A DNA stretch of 56,287 nt. Source: an uncultured Prochlorococcus sp. (GTDB taxonomy: Bacteria; Cyanobacteriota; Cyanobacteriia; PCC-6307; Cyanobiaceae). Within the stretch, counting starts at the first letter, position 1, and each line of letters opens with the position of its first letter. Below the pieces are notes generated by a model. It was not told the DNA's origin. It did no database searches and worked only from the letters and a program-made list of their open reading frames with translations. Below, in pieces: positions 27,101 through 37,723 of the stretch. Location of the stretch: contig CABYTO010000011.1 in NCBI GenBank assembly GCA_902521995.1, positions 1 through 56,287 on the forward strand, in the 5' to 3' direction. A program made the position numbers and the translations under genes.

Positions 27101-27961
27101 TTAAAGATATTTTTTTAGTGCATCATTCATTACATGAAAAGGCACTTCTAAACCATCTGTCCAAAATGATAATGATTTAATTCCTTGGGCAACAAGCATT
27201 TCTAAACCATCTATGGTCATGCAGCCTTTATTTGCGCAAAATTTCAATAAAGTAGTTGGCGCAGGATTGTATATTAAATCGTAAACAATTGTTTGCGAGT
27301 TGAGAGATCTCCAAAATGCTTTCCCATATGGCATTACATTAATTTTATATTTAGTTGTTTTCATCCCTGCGGGCGTGGTATTTACAATCAAATCTGCTTC
27401 CCGAATTAAAATTTGGGCTTGATCATCATTATTCAATAAACCTTGCAGTTGAATTTGATTATCAAAGTTTTTCGTTAATTCATCTAGTGATGATTTGTTA
27501 CGTGATATTACTGAAATTGTTGAAAGATTTAAATTTATTAAACCTTGAATAACAGATCTTGCTGCACCTCCAGAACCAAGAACTATTGCTTTTTTCTTTG
27601 CTAAGTTTAAATTTTTTAATGGATAAATAAATCCTTCTACATCGGTATTAGTTGCGCTCCATTTTTTTTCAGAATTTAATTTCAGGGTATTAATTGCTTT
27701 AAGTTTGTTAGCAATAGGGGAGATTTCACTACAAAGGTTAAATACTTTTTCTTTGTGTGGAATTGTAATGTTTAAACCTTTGCAATTAATCTTTTTAAAA
27801 GAATTAAGAACTAATTCCAGATCTTCATCTTTACAGGGTACAGCAATATAGATTAAATCTAAGCCTAAATATTGAAGGGCAGCATTTTGCATAATTGGAG
27901 ACAAAGAATGGCTTACTGGATTACCAATTAATGCGATGAAAGATGTCTTACTTGAAATCAT
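27101..27961 (-). CDS. aroE: AroE, shikimate dehydrogenase
   Basis: AroE reduces 3-dehydroshikimate to shikimate with NADPH. Taking the ATG at 27961 gives 286 residues; a GTG at 28006 would add 15 residues with no family support. The N-terminal substrate site GNPVSHSLSP, the catalytic ITIPHK lysine, NTDVEGF, and the nucleotide-binding GSGGAARS are all visible. It diverges from dnaK across about 117 bp and lies upstream of rpsF, separated by 92 bp. Another shikimate-pathway enzyme, DAHP synthase, is at 36 kb. Confidence 0.95.
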   Translation of the reverse strand: MISSKTSFIALIGNPVSHSLSPIMQNAALQYLGLDLIYIAVPCKDEDLELVLNSFKKINCKGLNITIPHKEKVFNLCSEISPIANKLKAINTLKLNSEKKWSATNTDVEGFIYPLKNLNLAKKKAIVLGSGGAARSVIQGLINLNLSTISVISRNKSSLDELTKNFDNQIQLQGLLNNDDQAQILIREADLIVNTTPAGMKTTKYKINVMPYGKAFWRSLNSQTIVYDLIYNPAPTTLLKFCANKGCMTIDGLEMLVAQGIKSLSFWTDGLEVPFHVMNDALKKYL

Positions 27962-28078
27962 GTTTAGAATTTTATCCTTAAAAGTAATGGTCTGTTCGGG
28001 AACCACACCCCGTCTTTGAGTAACAAAAATGACGTCAATGACCGATTATGGAGAATAACAAATACAAAGAATTTACCC

Positions 28079-29986
28079 ATGGGTAAGGTAGTAGGAATTG
28101 ATTTAGGAACAACTAATAGTTGTGTCGCTGTAATGGAAGGTGGTAAGCCTACTGTAATAGCAAATGCTGAGGGTTTCAGAACTACTCCATCAGTTGTTGC
28201 ATATACAAAAAATCAAGATCAGCTTGTTGGACAAATAGCAAAAAGACAAGCTGTAATGAATCCTGAAAATACCTTTTATTCTGCAAAACGTTTTGTTGGT
28301 AGAAGAGTTGATGAAGTTAATGAAGAATCTAAAGAAGTTAGTTATTCTGTTGAAAAATCTGGTTCTAGTGTCAAACTAAAATGTCCTATTTTGGATAAAC
28401 AGTTTTCTCCTGAAGAGGTGAGTTCTCAGGTTTTAAGAAAGTTAGCAGATGATGCAGGTAAATATCTTGGTGACAAAGTTACACAGGCAGTAATTACAGT
28501 TCCAGCCTACTTTAATGATTCCCAAAGACAGGCTACGAAAGATGCTGGAAAGATTGCAGGTTTAGAAGTTCTCAGAATCGTTAATGAACCAACTGCTGCG
28601 GCTTTAGCTTATGGTTTGGATAAAGAAAATGAAAAGATTCTTGTTTTTGATTTAGGGGGAGGAACATTTGACGTTTCAGTTATTGAAGCTGGTGATGGAG
28701 TAACTGAAGTTCTTTCTACATCTGGAGATACACATTTAGGCGGTGATGATTTTGATAGATGCATCGTAGATCACTTAGCCAATACTTTTAAATCTAATGA
28801 GGGAATTGATCTCAGACAAGATAAGCAAGCTTTGCAAAGATTGACTGAAGCTGCAGAAAAAGCAAAAATAGAGCTTTCAAATGCTACGCAAAGTGAAATA
28901 AATTTACCTTTTATTACAGCAACTCCTGAAGGACCAAAACATTTGGATTTGAATCTTACTAGAGCAAAATTCGAGGAATTAGCAGCTTCTTTAATAGACA
29001 GGTGTAAAACTCCAGTTGAGAGAGCTATAAGTGATGCAAAAATTTCTACTAGTGAAATTGATGAAGTTGTTATGGTGGGAGGCTCATCTAGAATACCTGC
29101 TGTATTAGATTTAGTTAAAAAAATAATTGGTAAAGAACCAAATCAAACTGTTAATCCTGATGAGGTAGTAGCTGTTGGAGCTGCAATTCAGGGAGGAGTT
29201 TTAGCAGGAGAGGTTAAAGATATATTGTTGCTTGACGTAACTCCACTTTCTTTAGGTGTAGAGACTTTAGGAGGAGTAATGACAAAAATGATAAATCGAA
29301 ATACTACAGTACCTACCAAGAAATCTGAAACATATTCAACTGCTGTAGACGGTCAAACAAATGTTGAAATACACGTTTTACAGGGTGAAAGAGAAATGGC
29401 TTCTGATAACAAAAGTTTAGGAACTTTCAGATTGGATGGTATACCTTCAGCACCAAGAGGAGTTCCGCAAATCGAAGTTACATTTGATATCGATGCAAAT
29501 GGTATTCTTAGTGTTACTGCCAAAGATAAGGGAAGCGGTAAAGAACAAAGTATTTCTATCACTGGTGCTTCAACTCTATCTGATAATGAAGTAGAAAAAA
29601 TGGTAAAGGATGCCGAATCAAATGCATCTGCAGATAAAGAAAAAAGAGAAAAAATTGATTTAAAAAATCAAGCTGAAACACTCGTATATCAGACAGAAAA
29701 GCAACTTGGTGAGTTAGGAGATAAAATTGATGCTGCAGCAAAGTCTAAAGTTGAAGAAAAAAGTAATGCTTTAAAAGAAGCAACTTCAAAAGAAGATTAT
29801 GAATCAATGAAAAAACTTCTTGAAGAACTCCAGCAAGAACTTTATGCAGTTGGTTCATCTGTTTATCAGCAACCAGGCAATCAGCCTCCATCACCTGGCG
29901 CAGCAGGCGGTCCTGATCAAAGTGATTCAAATGAAAAAGGTGGAGATGATGTAATTGATGCAGACTTTACTGAAACAAAAGATTAG
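28079..29986 (+). CDS. dnaK: DnaK2-type Hsp70 chaperone
   Basis: DnaK is the ATP-dependent chaperone working with DnaJ and GrpE. The start is at the ATG at 28079 ([15 protein letters not shown]); the open frame upstream to 28016 lacks family similarity. The 635-residue protein has [30 protein letters not shown], the phosphate-binding GGGTFDVS, the linker [14 protein letters not shown] and a C-terminal tail ending [12 protein letters not shown]. The N-terminus matches DnaK2 of freshwater cyanobacteria very closely as I recall it. The stop overlaps the convergent oxidase stop by 4 bp. Confidence 0.97.
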   Translation: MGKVVGIDLGTTNSCVAVMEGGKPTVIANAEGFRTTPSVVAYTKNQDQLVGQIAKRQAVMNPENTFYSAKRFVGRRVDEVNEESKEVSYSVEKSGSSVKLKCPILDKQFSPEEVSSQVLRKLADDAGKYLGDKVTQAVITVPAYFNDSQRQATKDAGKIAGLEVLRIVNEPTAAALAYGLDKENEKILVFDLGGGTFDVSVIEAGDGVTEVLSTSGDTHLGGDDFDRCIVDHLANTFKSNEGIDLRQDKQALQRLTEAAEKAKIELSNATQSEINLPFITATPEGPKHLDLNLTRAKFEELAASLIDRCKTPVERAISDAKISTSEIDEVVMVGGSSRIPAVLDLVKKIIGKEPNQTVNPDEVVAVGAAIQGGVLAGEVKDILLLDVTPLSLGVETLGGVMTKMINRNTTVPTKKSETYSTAVDGQTNVEIHVLQGEREMASDNKSLGTFRLDGIPSAPRGVPQIEVTFDIDANGILSVTAKDKGSGKEQSISITGASTLSDNEVEKMVKDAESNASADKEKREKIDLKNQAETLVYQTEKQLGELGDKIDAAAKSKVEEKSNALKEATSKEDYESMKKLLEELQQELYAVGSSVYQQPGNQPPSPGAAGGPDQSDSNEKGGDDVIDADFTETKD

Positions 29987-31065
29987 TAAAGGTAATTTTT
30001 AATTTCATTAGCAACCCATTTAGAACAAGCGGGAGCTAATAAAATTCCATTTTTATAAAAACCTGTACATATAATTAGTCCATCTTCAAGATTTTTCATT
30101 ATTGGTGAAGGCTCACCACATGGTCTTGACCTAATTCCGTACCACTCTTTAGAAATTTTTCCTTTCTCCAGCCAATTTGGTTTTTTATCGAGAAAATTTG
30201 TGAGTTTTTCGAATATATTTCTTGCTGGCTTAGTACTATATTCGTCAGTTGATCCAATAATTAGCTTATTTTTTGATTTTGGAATTATATTTTTACCATT
30301 TATACTGAATTGTTTTGGTAGCGATAACAAATTAACTTCTGCATCATTAATTTCAATTTCCATAGCTTGACCTAAAACAGGCTTTAATTTGATGTTGTGA
30401 GATCTGCTATCTATTAAATCAATCGCTTTAAGTGAATTACACAAAATAACCATGTCAGATTTGATATTTTCATTATTCCTTGTTGTAGAAATCCATTGAT
30501 TTTTTGATTTTCTTATTTTTAATATTTCTCCTTGTAAATAGTTTACTTTTTTATGTTTTAGATATTGATCTAATGTTTGAAGTAACAATAAAGCATTTAT
30601 TCTTCCATCTTTGAAGGAGATCATTCCTTTTATATTGTTTGTTTGGAAGGCTTTATTTATATTCTTGATTAATATCGAGTCTCTTTCTAAAATTAGTAAG
30701 GTTGGATCATTATTGTCATAAACAAATTTCTCTAATTTTTTAAACTTTTCTTCATTAGTAGTTAGTTGTATTAGTGGTTTTTCGATATTTAATTCATAAT
30801 TAAATTTTTGTAGGAATGTAATCCATTGTGGCCATAATTCAATGCTTTGTTTCCTGAGATCCCAGCTTCTACCCCTTCTTTTTTGATACATATTACCCAT
30901 TAGTAAGCCTAAAGCTGCATTGCTACTATTTTGGAGTTGAGTTGGATCTATTATCGTTACCTGGAAACCTAATTCTGATAATTCTAAGGCGTTAAATTTT
31001 CCAATAATCCCTGATCCAACAATAACTATGTTTGCTTTTTGAAAATTTTCTTTTAAGCTTTTCAT
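29983..31065 (-). CDS. DAO-family FAD-dependent oxidoreductase (possible glycine oxidase)
   Basis: A 360-residue flavoprotein with an N-terminal Rossmann motif [20 protein letters not shown] and a distal segment with [11 protein letters not shown] and IIGSTDEYS, characteristic of the glycine/D-amino-acid oxidase family. A ThiO-like role in thiazole synthesis is one possibility, but the substrate cannot be settled from sequence. It is convergent with dnaK (4-bp stop overlap) and divergent from purU (48-bp gap). The length is normal for the family. Confidence 0.83.
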   Translation of the reverse strand: MKSLKENFQKANIVIVGSGIIGKFNALELSELGFQVTIIDPTQLQNSSNAALGLLMGNMYQKRRGRSWDLRKQSIELWPQWITFLQKFNYELNIEKPLIQLTTNEEKFKKLEKFVYDNNDPTLLILERDSILIKNINKAFQTNNIKGMISFKDGRINALLLLQTLDQYLKHKKVNYLQGEILKIRKSKNQWISTTRNNENIKSDMVILCNSLKAIDLIDSRSHNIKLKPVLGQAMEIEINDAEVNLLSLPKQFSINGKNIIPKSKNKLIIGSTDEYSTKPARNIFEKLTNFLDKKPNWLEKGKISKEWYGIRSRPCGEPSPIMKNLEDGLIICTGFYKNGILLAPACSKWVANEIKNYLY

Positions 31066-31113
31066 TGATATATTAGATATACTTGTTTATTTGACTTAAT
31101 AGTTAAAGATTTT

Positions 31114-31968
31114 TTGGAACATCCTTCAATTATATTCAAAATTGTTTGTCCCGATCGTCCTGGCCTTGTAAGTTTACTTACAAGTTGGATTTCAAATTAC
31201 GGTGGAAACATAAAACATTCTGATCATCATACAGATCAAGATGCAGGTTTATTTCTTAGTCGAATTGAATGGAATAGCAAAAATGCAACTTTTGATAGAG
31301 ATGAGATTTATAAAGAATTTAAAAAAATTGCAGATGAAGTAAATGGAAAATTTAACGTAAATTATTCTGATGAAATTCCAAATGTTGCTATTTTCGTGAG
31401 TAAACAAAATCATTGTTTGATTGATTTACTTTGGCGAGTAAGAAATGGAGAACTTAAAATGAAAGTCCCGTTAATAATTTCAAATCATTCTGATCTTGAA
31501 AATATTGCAGATGACTTTAATGCAAAATTTGTTCATATTGATACCTTTAACACTGATAAATCTATTGTTGAAGATCAATTTTTATATTTACTAAAAGAAT
31601 ATGAAATTGATCTTGTTGTATTAGCAAAATATATGCAAATTTTGAGTGACTCTTTTTTAAAAAAGTTTTCTTCAATAATAAATATTCATCATTCTTTCTT
31701 ACCTGCATTTAAGGGCGGGCAACCATATCATCGAGCTTGGAAGAGAGGTGTTAAATTAATCGGTGCTACTGCTCACTATGTTACTGAAGATCTTGATGAA
31801 GGCCCGATAATTGAGCAATGCACAGTTAATGTAAGTCATAGGGATGAAGTTGATGATTTGATTAGAAAAGGAAGAGATATTGAAAGAATAGCTTTAGCAA
31901 GAGCAGTTAGATTACATCTGAATCATCAAGTATTTGTTTATAACAGCAAAACTGCTGTTTTTGATTGA
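31114..31968 (+). CDS. purU: PurU, formyltetrahydrofolate deformylase
   Basis: PurU hydrolyses 10-formyl-THF to formate and THF, balancing one-carbon pools and supplying formate for purine synthesis. The 284-residue protein has an N-terminal ACT domain (about 6–80, KIVCPDRPGLVSLL) and a formyltransferase-fold C-terminal domain with the catalytic triad N190, H192 (NIHHSFLP) and D228 (DLDEGPI). The start is a TTG at 31114, preserving the ACT strand; no ATG is near. It ends 9 bp before the convergent ClC gene. Confidence 0.94.
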   Translation: MEHPSIIFKIVCPDRPGLVSLLTSWISNYGGNIKHSDHHTDQDAGLFLSRIEWNSKNATFDRDEIYKEFKKIADEVNGKFNVNYSDEIPNVAIFVSKQNHCLIDLLWRVRNGELKMKVPLIISNHSDLENIADDFNAKFVHIDTFNTDKSIVEDQFLYLLKEYEIDLVVLAKYMQILSDSFLKKFSSIINIHHSFLPAFKGGQPYHRAWKRGVKLIGATAHYVTEDLDEGPIIEQCTVNVSHRDEVDDLIRKGRDIERIALARAVRLHLNHQVFVYNSKTAVFD

Positions 31969-31977
31969 AGATAATTT

Positions 31978-33336
31978 TTAGTCTTCTAATTCTATTTGTA
32001 TTTGTCTTTCATAAATTGATTCTTCATTAAAAGCTCTTGCTATCAAGAAACTAGCAATGCAGCTGATTAATACAGGTTTCATAATTAATAAATTTTTTGT
32101 TAAAGCGAAAGCTAAAAACATTGCTGTAATTGGTGTTCGCGAACATCCTGCTACGAAAGCTCCCATTCCCGCAAAAATGTATGTACTTGGTGCATGTCCT
32201 GTAGCAATTTCCACCCAGTTCCCCATTATTAGTCCAATTGACCCTCCTAAAGTCAGCATTGGATAGAACAATCCTCCAGGAGCTCCAGATGCTGCAGCTA
32301 AACCTGTCGTGATAAATAATACTAGAACTGCTAATAAAGCAATTCCAATACTTGTATTTTGTTCAGCTATTATTTTTTGTAATTCATCTAAATTATGAAA
32401 TGTACCGGGTAAAAAAGAGTAGATGCTTCCTAAAATAAGTCCACAGATACTCATTTTTAAAACAAATTTATTTTTATACCACTTTTTCCCAATATTTTGC
32501 ATCAACAAAACATATCTGCTGTACAATTCCGCAAATATTCCAATAATTATTCCTAGTAAAACTAAGTAAATAAAATCTACAGGTAAGAAAAAAACTGATG
32601 GGTCATATTCTTTTTGAATCAAAAATCCGAGGTTAAAATCAAAGCCTCCTGCTTTAGGATCTAAACCTAAGGCTTGAATAATATCAGCAGATGAATCTGC
32701 AATGAAAGTTGTAATTACTACTAACAGCAAAATTACTGGTCTTGCAGAGTTTAATAACTCTTCTATTGCATAGACAAACCCTCCTAATGGAGCGCTAAAT
32801 ACTGCAGCTATTCCAGCACCACCCCCTGCAGCTACTATGACTCTCCTAAAAGCTGTAGGAGCTTTGAGCCACTGGGCCATTTGCCAAGCTACTGATCCTC
32901 CCATTTGAACGGATGGACCTTCTGGACCCAAAGGGAATCCACTACCAATAGCAATAATTCCTGATATTAGCTTTACTAATCCTACTTTTAAATTCATTGG
33001 AACTTTTTTATGTCTTAAAAACCCCATGATTTGACTCACTCCTGAACCTTTTGCGGCAGGCGCTATATTTTTGATCAAATATCCTGCAATAGCTCCTCCT
33101 AGAGCTCCAAAAACAGGTAAGACCGCAATAGATGGGAATTGGTCTAATAATGCTAATCTCCAATTATTAATAAAATAGATTCCAGTTTTAAAAGATATGC
33201 TTGTAATTGAGGCTCCTAAACCTGTTAATAAGAGCGAAAATGCAACGACTAGAGACCTTTGTTTTAATAATTTTTTAATGCTACGAGAAGAATTATTACT
33301 TGTTTTTTGAATATTATCTTTTATAAAGTTTGGCAT
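31978..33336 (-). CDS. ClC-family chloride/proton antiporter
   Basis: A 452-residue polytopic ClC protein. The ion-path motifs are visible: GSGVS (97–101, where the usual motif is GSGIP), GPEGP with gating Glu139, and IEE with Glu193 as the inner proton glutamate. Both glutamates kept implies an H+/anion exchanger rather than a channel. AASGAPGGLFYP follows near residue 350. No CBS domains are present. The Pro-to-Ser change in the selectivity loop is a variation that may affect anion preference. It is 9 bp from acnB on the same strand and convergent with purU. Confidence 0.92.
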   Translation of the reverse strand: MPNFIKDNIQKTSNNSSRSIKKLLKQRSLVVAFSLLLTGLGASITSISFKTGIYFINNWRLALLDQFPSIAVLPVFGALGGAIAGYLIKNIAPAAKGSGVSQIMGFLRHKKVPMNLKVGLVKLISGIIAIGSGFPLGPEGPSVQMGGSVAWQMAQWLKAPTAFRRVIVAAGGGAGIAAVFSAPLGGFVYAIEELLNSARPVILLLVVITTFIADSSADIIQALGLDPKAGGFDFNLGFLIQKEYDPSVFFLPVDFIYLVLLGIIIGIFAELYSRYVLLMQNIGKKWYKNKFVLKMSICGLILGSIYSFLPGTFHNLDELQKIIAEQNTSIGIALLAVLVLFITTGLAAASGAPGGLFYPMLTLGGSIGLIMGNWVEIATGHAPSTYIFAGMGAFVAGCSRTPITAMFLAFALTKNLLIMKPVLISCIASFLIARAFNEESIYERQIQIELED

Positions 33337-33345
33337 AGTCCATGA

Positions 33346-35919
33346 TTACTTTGTCAAGCTGAAATCGTGTATTTCATCAAATTGAAGATAGCGATAAAGT
33401 TCATCTGAATATGGATTAATTTTATTTTTAGTAATATCCTGATATTCTTCAACTTCAGGTATTTTGCCAAGCAGTGCGCAAACTGCTGCTAATTCAGCGC
33501 TGCCTAAAAAGACTTGTGCATTCTTGCCAAGTCTGTTGTCAAAATTTCTTGTACTTGTAGAAAATACTACGGAACCTTCTTCTACTCTGGCTTGATTTCC
33601 CATACATAAAGAACAGCCTGGCAACTCTAACCTTGCACCGCAATCTTCGAAAATTTTATAGTAACCTTCAGCTTTTAGAGTTTCTTCATCCATTTTTGTT
33701 GGTGGACAAATCCATAATTTAGCTTTTAAATTTGGTACACCTTCAAGAACTTTTGCAGCTGCTCTGTAATGTCCAATATTCGTCATGCAAGAACCTATAA
33801 AAACCTCATCAATATTTGTATTTGCAACATCAGTGATTTCTTTTACATTATCTGGATCGTTTGGGCAAGCAACTATAGGTTGTGTTACTTTTGCTAAGTC
33901 AATTTCAATGATTTCTTCATACTGAGCGTTTGAATCCGGTTGGATTAATGATGGTTGTTTTAACCAATTTTTCATATCATTTATTCTTCTTAAAATTGAT
34001 TTAGAATCTTCGTATTTGCTCTCAATCATTTTTTCTAGAAGGCAAATATTGCTTCTTAGGTATTCTTGTACAGTTTCTTGGGATAAAAGTATGGTACTAC
34101 CAGCGCATGAGCGTTCTGCAGTAGCGTCAGTAAGTTCAAAAGCTTGTTCAAGTTTTAGGTTTGGTAATCCCTCAATTTCCATAATTTTCCCGTTGAATAT
34201 ATTTTTCTTATTTGCTTTCTCAACAGTTAAGAGTCCTTTTTTAATTGCGAAGAGAGGGATTGCATTTACTAAATCTCTAAGAGTGATTCCTGGTAATAAT
34301 TCTCCCTTAAATTTAACCAGCACAGATTCTGGCATATTTAATGGCATTGAACCTATTGCAGCGGCAAAGGCAACAATGCCCGAGCCTCCAGGAAATGAAA
34401 TGCCAAGAGGAAATCTAGTATGACTGTCTCCGCCTGTACCAACAGTATCTGGGAGAAGCATTCTATTAAGCCAGCTATGAATTATGCCGTCTCCAGGCTT
34501 AAGAGCTACTCCACCTCTTTGAGATATAAAATCAGGTAATTCTTTATGTGTAACTAGATCTACTGGTTTAGGATACGCAGCTGTATGACAAAAACTTTGC
34601 ATCACTAAATCTGCAGTAAATCCTAAACAAGCTAGTTCTTTTAGTTCATCTCTAGTCATTGGCCCAGTAGTATCTTGACTACCAACTGTGGTCATAATTG
34701 GCTCACAGGTCATTCCTGGCCTAACTCCATCTAAACCGCATGCTTTGCCTACTATTTTTTGAGCCTGAGTAAAGCCTGCATTATTTTCGGTTGGATTTTG
34801 TGGCCTGGTAAATATTTCACTAGGTTGATAATCTAATTTATTTCTAATTTTGTCTGTAAGAGATCTTCCAATCATAAGATTAATTCTTCCACCAGCTTGA
34901 ATCTCATCAGTAAGAGTTGATGGATACAAGTCAAATTTGCTTATTAATTCTTCAGTATTGGAATCTTTATCAATTTTTTTAATAATGCCTTTATAGGGAT
35001 ATATTTTAATAACATCTCCTGTTTTCATTTGAGATACGTCAGTTTCTATTGGTAAAGCTCCTGAATCTTGTGCAGTATTAAAGAAAATTGGGGCTATTTT
35101 GCTACCAATTATTATTCCACCTGTTTTTTTGTTTGGAACGAAAGCAATATCTTCTCCTATATGCCAAATGAGTGAATTAATAGCAGATTTTCTAGAACTC
35201 CCTGTTCCAACAACATCTCCAACATAAGCTATTGGTAAATTTTGTTTTTTTAAATTATCAAGAATGTTTAGTCCATCAGGTTTTTTGAATTCCAACATAC
35301 TTAATGCGTGCATCGGAATATCCGGGCGAGTTGTTGCATGTACAGCTGGAGATAAGTCGTCTGTATTTGTTTCACCTTCAACTTTAAACACTAAACAAGT
35401 AATCTCTTTTTCCAGATTTTTTTTATTTTTGAACCATTCTGCATTTGCCCAACTATTTACAACCTCTTTTGCATAAAAATTATTTTGAGATAATTCATAG
35501 ATTTCATTAGCTGAGTCATAAACAAGGATAATATTTTTTAAAACTTCTGCCGCTTTTTTAGCAAGTAAACTATTTTTCCCTTTTAGTATTTCAACCAAAG
35601 AATTTACATTATATCCGCCTATCATCGTTCCTAGTAATTCAATTGCTTTTTCTGGATTAATTGAATTGCAATATTTTTCTGAATTAACAATAGCTGTAAG
35701 CCAGCTTGCTTTTACATAAGCAGCTTCATCAACTCCTGGAGGTACTCTATTTATTAGTAAATCAAGTAAATAAGAAGAATCGTAAGAACTTTCTTGTTCC
35801 AATAATTTTGTAATACAATTTGTTTGCTCAGCATTTAGAGGTAAAGGAGGTATACCTTTGGTTGCTCTTTCTGCTACGTGATCTGCGTAATCTTTTAGCA
35901 ATGTTTCCAAATTCTTCAT
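33346..35919 (-). CDS. acnB: AcnB, bifunctional aconitate hydratase 2
   Basis: AcnB interconverts citrate and isocitrate and carries a [4Fe-4S] cluster. The 857-residue protein has the AcnB-specific N-terminal HEAT-like domain (about 1–160), the swivel domain, and catalytic segments with SQDTTGPMTRDELKELA, GGDSHTRFPLG and the cluster cysteines in GSCMTNIGH and CSLCMGNQA. The ATG is at 35919. It diverges from the DAHP synthase gene (97-bp gap). A typical, intact family member. Confidence 0.97.
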   Translation of the reverse strand: MKNLETLLKDYADHVAERATKGIPPLPLNAEQTNCITKLLEQESSYDSSYLLDLLINRVPPGVDEAAYVKASWLTAIVNSEKYCNSINPEKAIELLGTMIGGYNVNSLVEILKGKNSLLAKKAAEVLKNIILVYDSANEIYELSQNNFYAKEVVNSWANAEWFKNKKNLEKEITCLVFKVEGETNTDDLSPAVHATTRPDIPMHALSMLEFKKPDGLNILDNLKKQNLPIAYVGDVVGTGSSRKSAINSLIWHIGEDIAFVPNKKTGGIIIGSKIAPIFFNTAQDSGALPIETDVSQMKTGDVIKIYPYKGIIKKIDKDSNTEELISKFDLYPSTLTDEIQAGGRINLMIGRSLTDKIRNKLDYQPSEIFTRPQNPTENNAGFTQAQKIVGKACGLDGVRPGMTCEPIMTTVGSQDTTGPMTRDELKELACLGFTADLVMQSFCHTAAYPKPVDLVTHKELPDFISQRGGVALKPGDGIIHSWLNRMLLPDTVGTGGDSHTRFPLGISFPGGSGIVAFAAAIGSMPLNMPESVLVKFKGELLPGITLRDLVNAIPLFAIKKGLLTVEKANKKNIFNGKIMEIEGLPNLKLEQAFELTDATAERSCAGSTILLSQETVQEYLRSNICLLEKMIESKYEDSKSILRRINDMKNWLKQPSLIQPDSNAQYEEIIEIDLAKVTQPIVACPNDPDNVKEITDVANTNIDEVFIGSCMTNIGHYRAAAKVLEGVPNLKAKLWICPPTKMDEETLKAEGYYKIFEDCGARLELPGCSLCMGNQARVEEGSVVFSTSTRNFDNRLGKNAQVFLGSAELAAVCALLGKIPEVEEYQDITKNKINPYSDELYRYLQFDEIHDFSLTK

Positions 35920-36016
35920 TAGTAAGGTTTAATGCCTAATCTATTGTTATTTTTAATATTGAAAAGGAGAGTATTCATAAATGCTTTTTTAAATATTCAA
36001 ACTTCTTAATTAATCA

Positions 36017-37084
36017 ATGACGACATCATCAAATAATTCAGCTTTAGAAAAGACATCAGATTTACATGTTGTTGAAACACGTCCATTAATACCTCCAAGC
36101 AGATTACATAATGATATACCTTTAGATCACGCCTCCGCCAATACAGTATCTAAAACAAGAAGATCGATACAAAATATTTTGCATCATAATGATCAGAAGC
36201 TTCTAGTAATCGTGGGTCCATGTTCAATTCATGATCTAGAGGCTGCGAAGGAATATTCAAAATATATTCAAAACTTCCGAGAAATTTATAAAGATAAATT
36301 AGAAATAATAATGAGAGTATATTTTGAGAAGCCAAGAACAACTATTGGTTGGAAGGGATTAATAAACGATCCTCATCTAGATGATTCTTATGATATTAAT
36401 ACTGGTTTAAGAAGAGCAAGAAGTTTGCTTTCATATCTTGCAACTCGTGGAATACCTTCTGCTACTGAATTACTAGATCCAATTGTTCCTCAGTACATTG
36501 CTGATTTAATAAGTTGGACAGCTATAGGTGCGCGGACTACTGAAAGTCAAACTCATAGGGAAATGGCATCAGGATTATCTATGCCTATTGGTTTTAAAAA
36601 TGGAACGGATGGTTCTTTTACAACTGCAATCAATGCAATGCAATCAGCTTCAAAATCGCATCATTTTTTAGGTGTAAATGATAATGGAATGGCTTCTATT
36701 GTTAATACCACAGGAAATCCAGATGGACATATAGTTTTAAGGGGCGGGTCAAAAGGCCCAAATTTTGAAAGTGAATGCGTTAAAAGAATTTCATCTGAAT
36801 TGCAGCAATGTAATCTTCCCCATAAAGTGATGATTGATTGTAGTCATGGTAATTCCAATAAAGACTTCCGAAAACAGTCAGAAGTGCTTAAAAATGTTGC
36901 TTCTCAAATTAGCAATGGTGAAAAAAATATTTTAGGAGTGATGCTTGAAAGTCATTTGAAGGAGGGAAATCAAAAACTTTTAAAAAAAGAGGATCTTCAA
37001 TTTGGCAGAAGCATTACAGATGCATGCATAGATATAGAAACTACAAAAGAATTACTCGCTATTTTATACAATTCACTTAGCTAG
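36017..37084 (+). CDS. 3-deoxy-7-phosphoheptulonate (DAHP) synthase, class I
   Basis: This enzyme starts the shikimate pathway by joining phosphoenolpyruvate and erythrose 4-phosphate. The 355-residue protein is of the AroF/G/H type: VGPCSIHD (about 66–73), EKPRTTIGWKGLINDP, GARTTESQTHREMASGLS and CSHGNSNKD. The feedback sensitivity (Phe, Tyr or Trp) cannot be predicted from what I see. The 3' end overlaps the convergent phytol-kinase-like gene by 8 bp. Confidence 0.95.
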   Translation: MTTSSNNSALEKTSDLHVVETRPLIPPSRLHNDIPLDHASANTVSKTRRSIQNILHHNDQKLLVIVGPCSIHDLEAAKEYSKYIQNFREIYKDKLEIIMRVYFEKPRTTIGWKGLINDPHLDDSYDINTGLRRARSLLSYLATRGIPSATELLDPIVPQYIADLISWTAIGARTTESQTHREMASGLSMPIGFKNGTDGSFTTAINAMQSASKSHHFLGVNDNGMASIVNTTGNPDGHIVLRGGSKGPNFESECVKRISSELQQCNLPHKVMIDCSHGNSNKDFRKQSEVLKNVASQISNGEKNILGVMLESHLKEGNQKLLKKEDLQFGRSITDACIDIETTKELLAILYNSLS

Positions 37085-37718
37085 TTATAAAAAAATTGAA
37101 AAATAATGCTGAAGAAATTGGAACAATGAAATTATCTATTCCTAAAACACTAAATTGTTCGAGTAAAGTCGCAAAAAAAGCTATTGTAAAATAATTTAAA
37201 TTTAAACTATTTTGTTGGGAGTATCCTATTGAGCAAACTACTATTAAACTTGTTAAAAACATTGTCATAGTGCCAAATAAAGATTTTTTTTGTTTAAAAA
37301 AAATCCAACTCTTTGAATTAAGGCTTTTTCCTATTAACCCAGCTAATCCATCACCAAAAGTCATTATGAAGAATCCAGTAACTAATGCATATGGATCTTT
37401 ATCCCAGAAAAGATAAATCAAAATAAATAAACTTATACAATAAAATAATGTTCCATAACTCTTTCTCTCAACGTCCTCTATTGTTGGAAATAATTTATAG
37501 GTGTAATTGATGAAAACCATTAATGAAATAAGTCCTGTAAAAATTAAAGCAGAGTTTTGATTAATTTTTAAAAATTGAGCAATTGGTATTAAAGGTCCTA
37601 TTCCTATGTGTATTATTTTTCTAACTATTTCTCTGCTATCTTCATTGTATTTTTTAAAAACTATTGATATTAAAAAAATTGAAAATAAATATAATAAAAT
37701 TACGGTAAATTTTATCAA
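37077..37718 (-). CDS. Phytol/dolichol-kinase-like membrane protein
   Basis: A 213-residue, highly hydrophobic protein of the CTP-dependent polyprenol/phytol kinase family: RKIIHIGIGPLIP (about 35), GFFIMTFGDGLAGLIG (about 116–131) and KKSLFGTMTMFLTS. In cyanobacteria such proteins can phosphorylate phytol released from chlorophyll for tocopherol synthesis or chlorophyll recycling, although whether this one does so is not shown. The start is a TTG at 37718. It follows the sigma-factor gene by 5 bp and ends 8 bp inside the convergent DAHP synthase gene. Confidence 0.82.
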   Translation of the reverse strand: MIKFTVILLYLFSIFLISIVFKKYNEDSREIVRKIIHIGIGPLIPIAQFLKINQNSALIFTGLISLMVFINYTYKLFPTIEDVERKSYGTLFYCISLFILIYLFWDKDPYALVTGFFIMTFGDGLAGLIGKSLNSKSWIFFKQKKSLFGTMTMFLTSLIVVCSIGYSQQNSLNLNYFTIAFFATLLEQFSVLGIDNFIVPISSALFFNFFITS

Positions 37719-37723
37719 TTTGG

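Noticed and set aside
28016..28078. N-terminal extension of dnaK to a TTG at 28016
   Set aside because: DnaK proteins begin at [10 protein letters not shown]; the extension has no family similarity and 28079 is ATG.
34016..34423. 135-codon plus-strand ORF opposite acnB
   Set aside because: It is opposite conserved aconitase sequence and shows no own signal or family.
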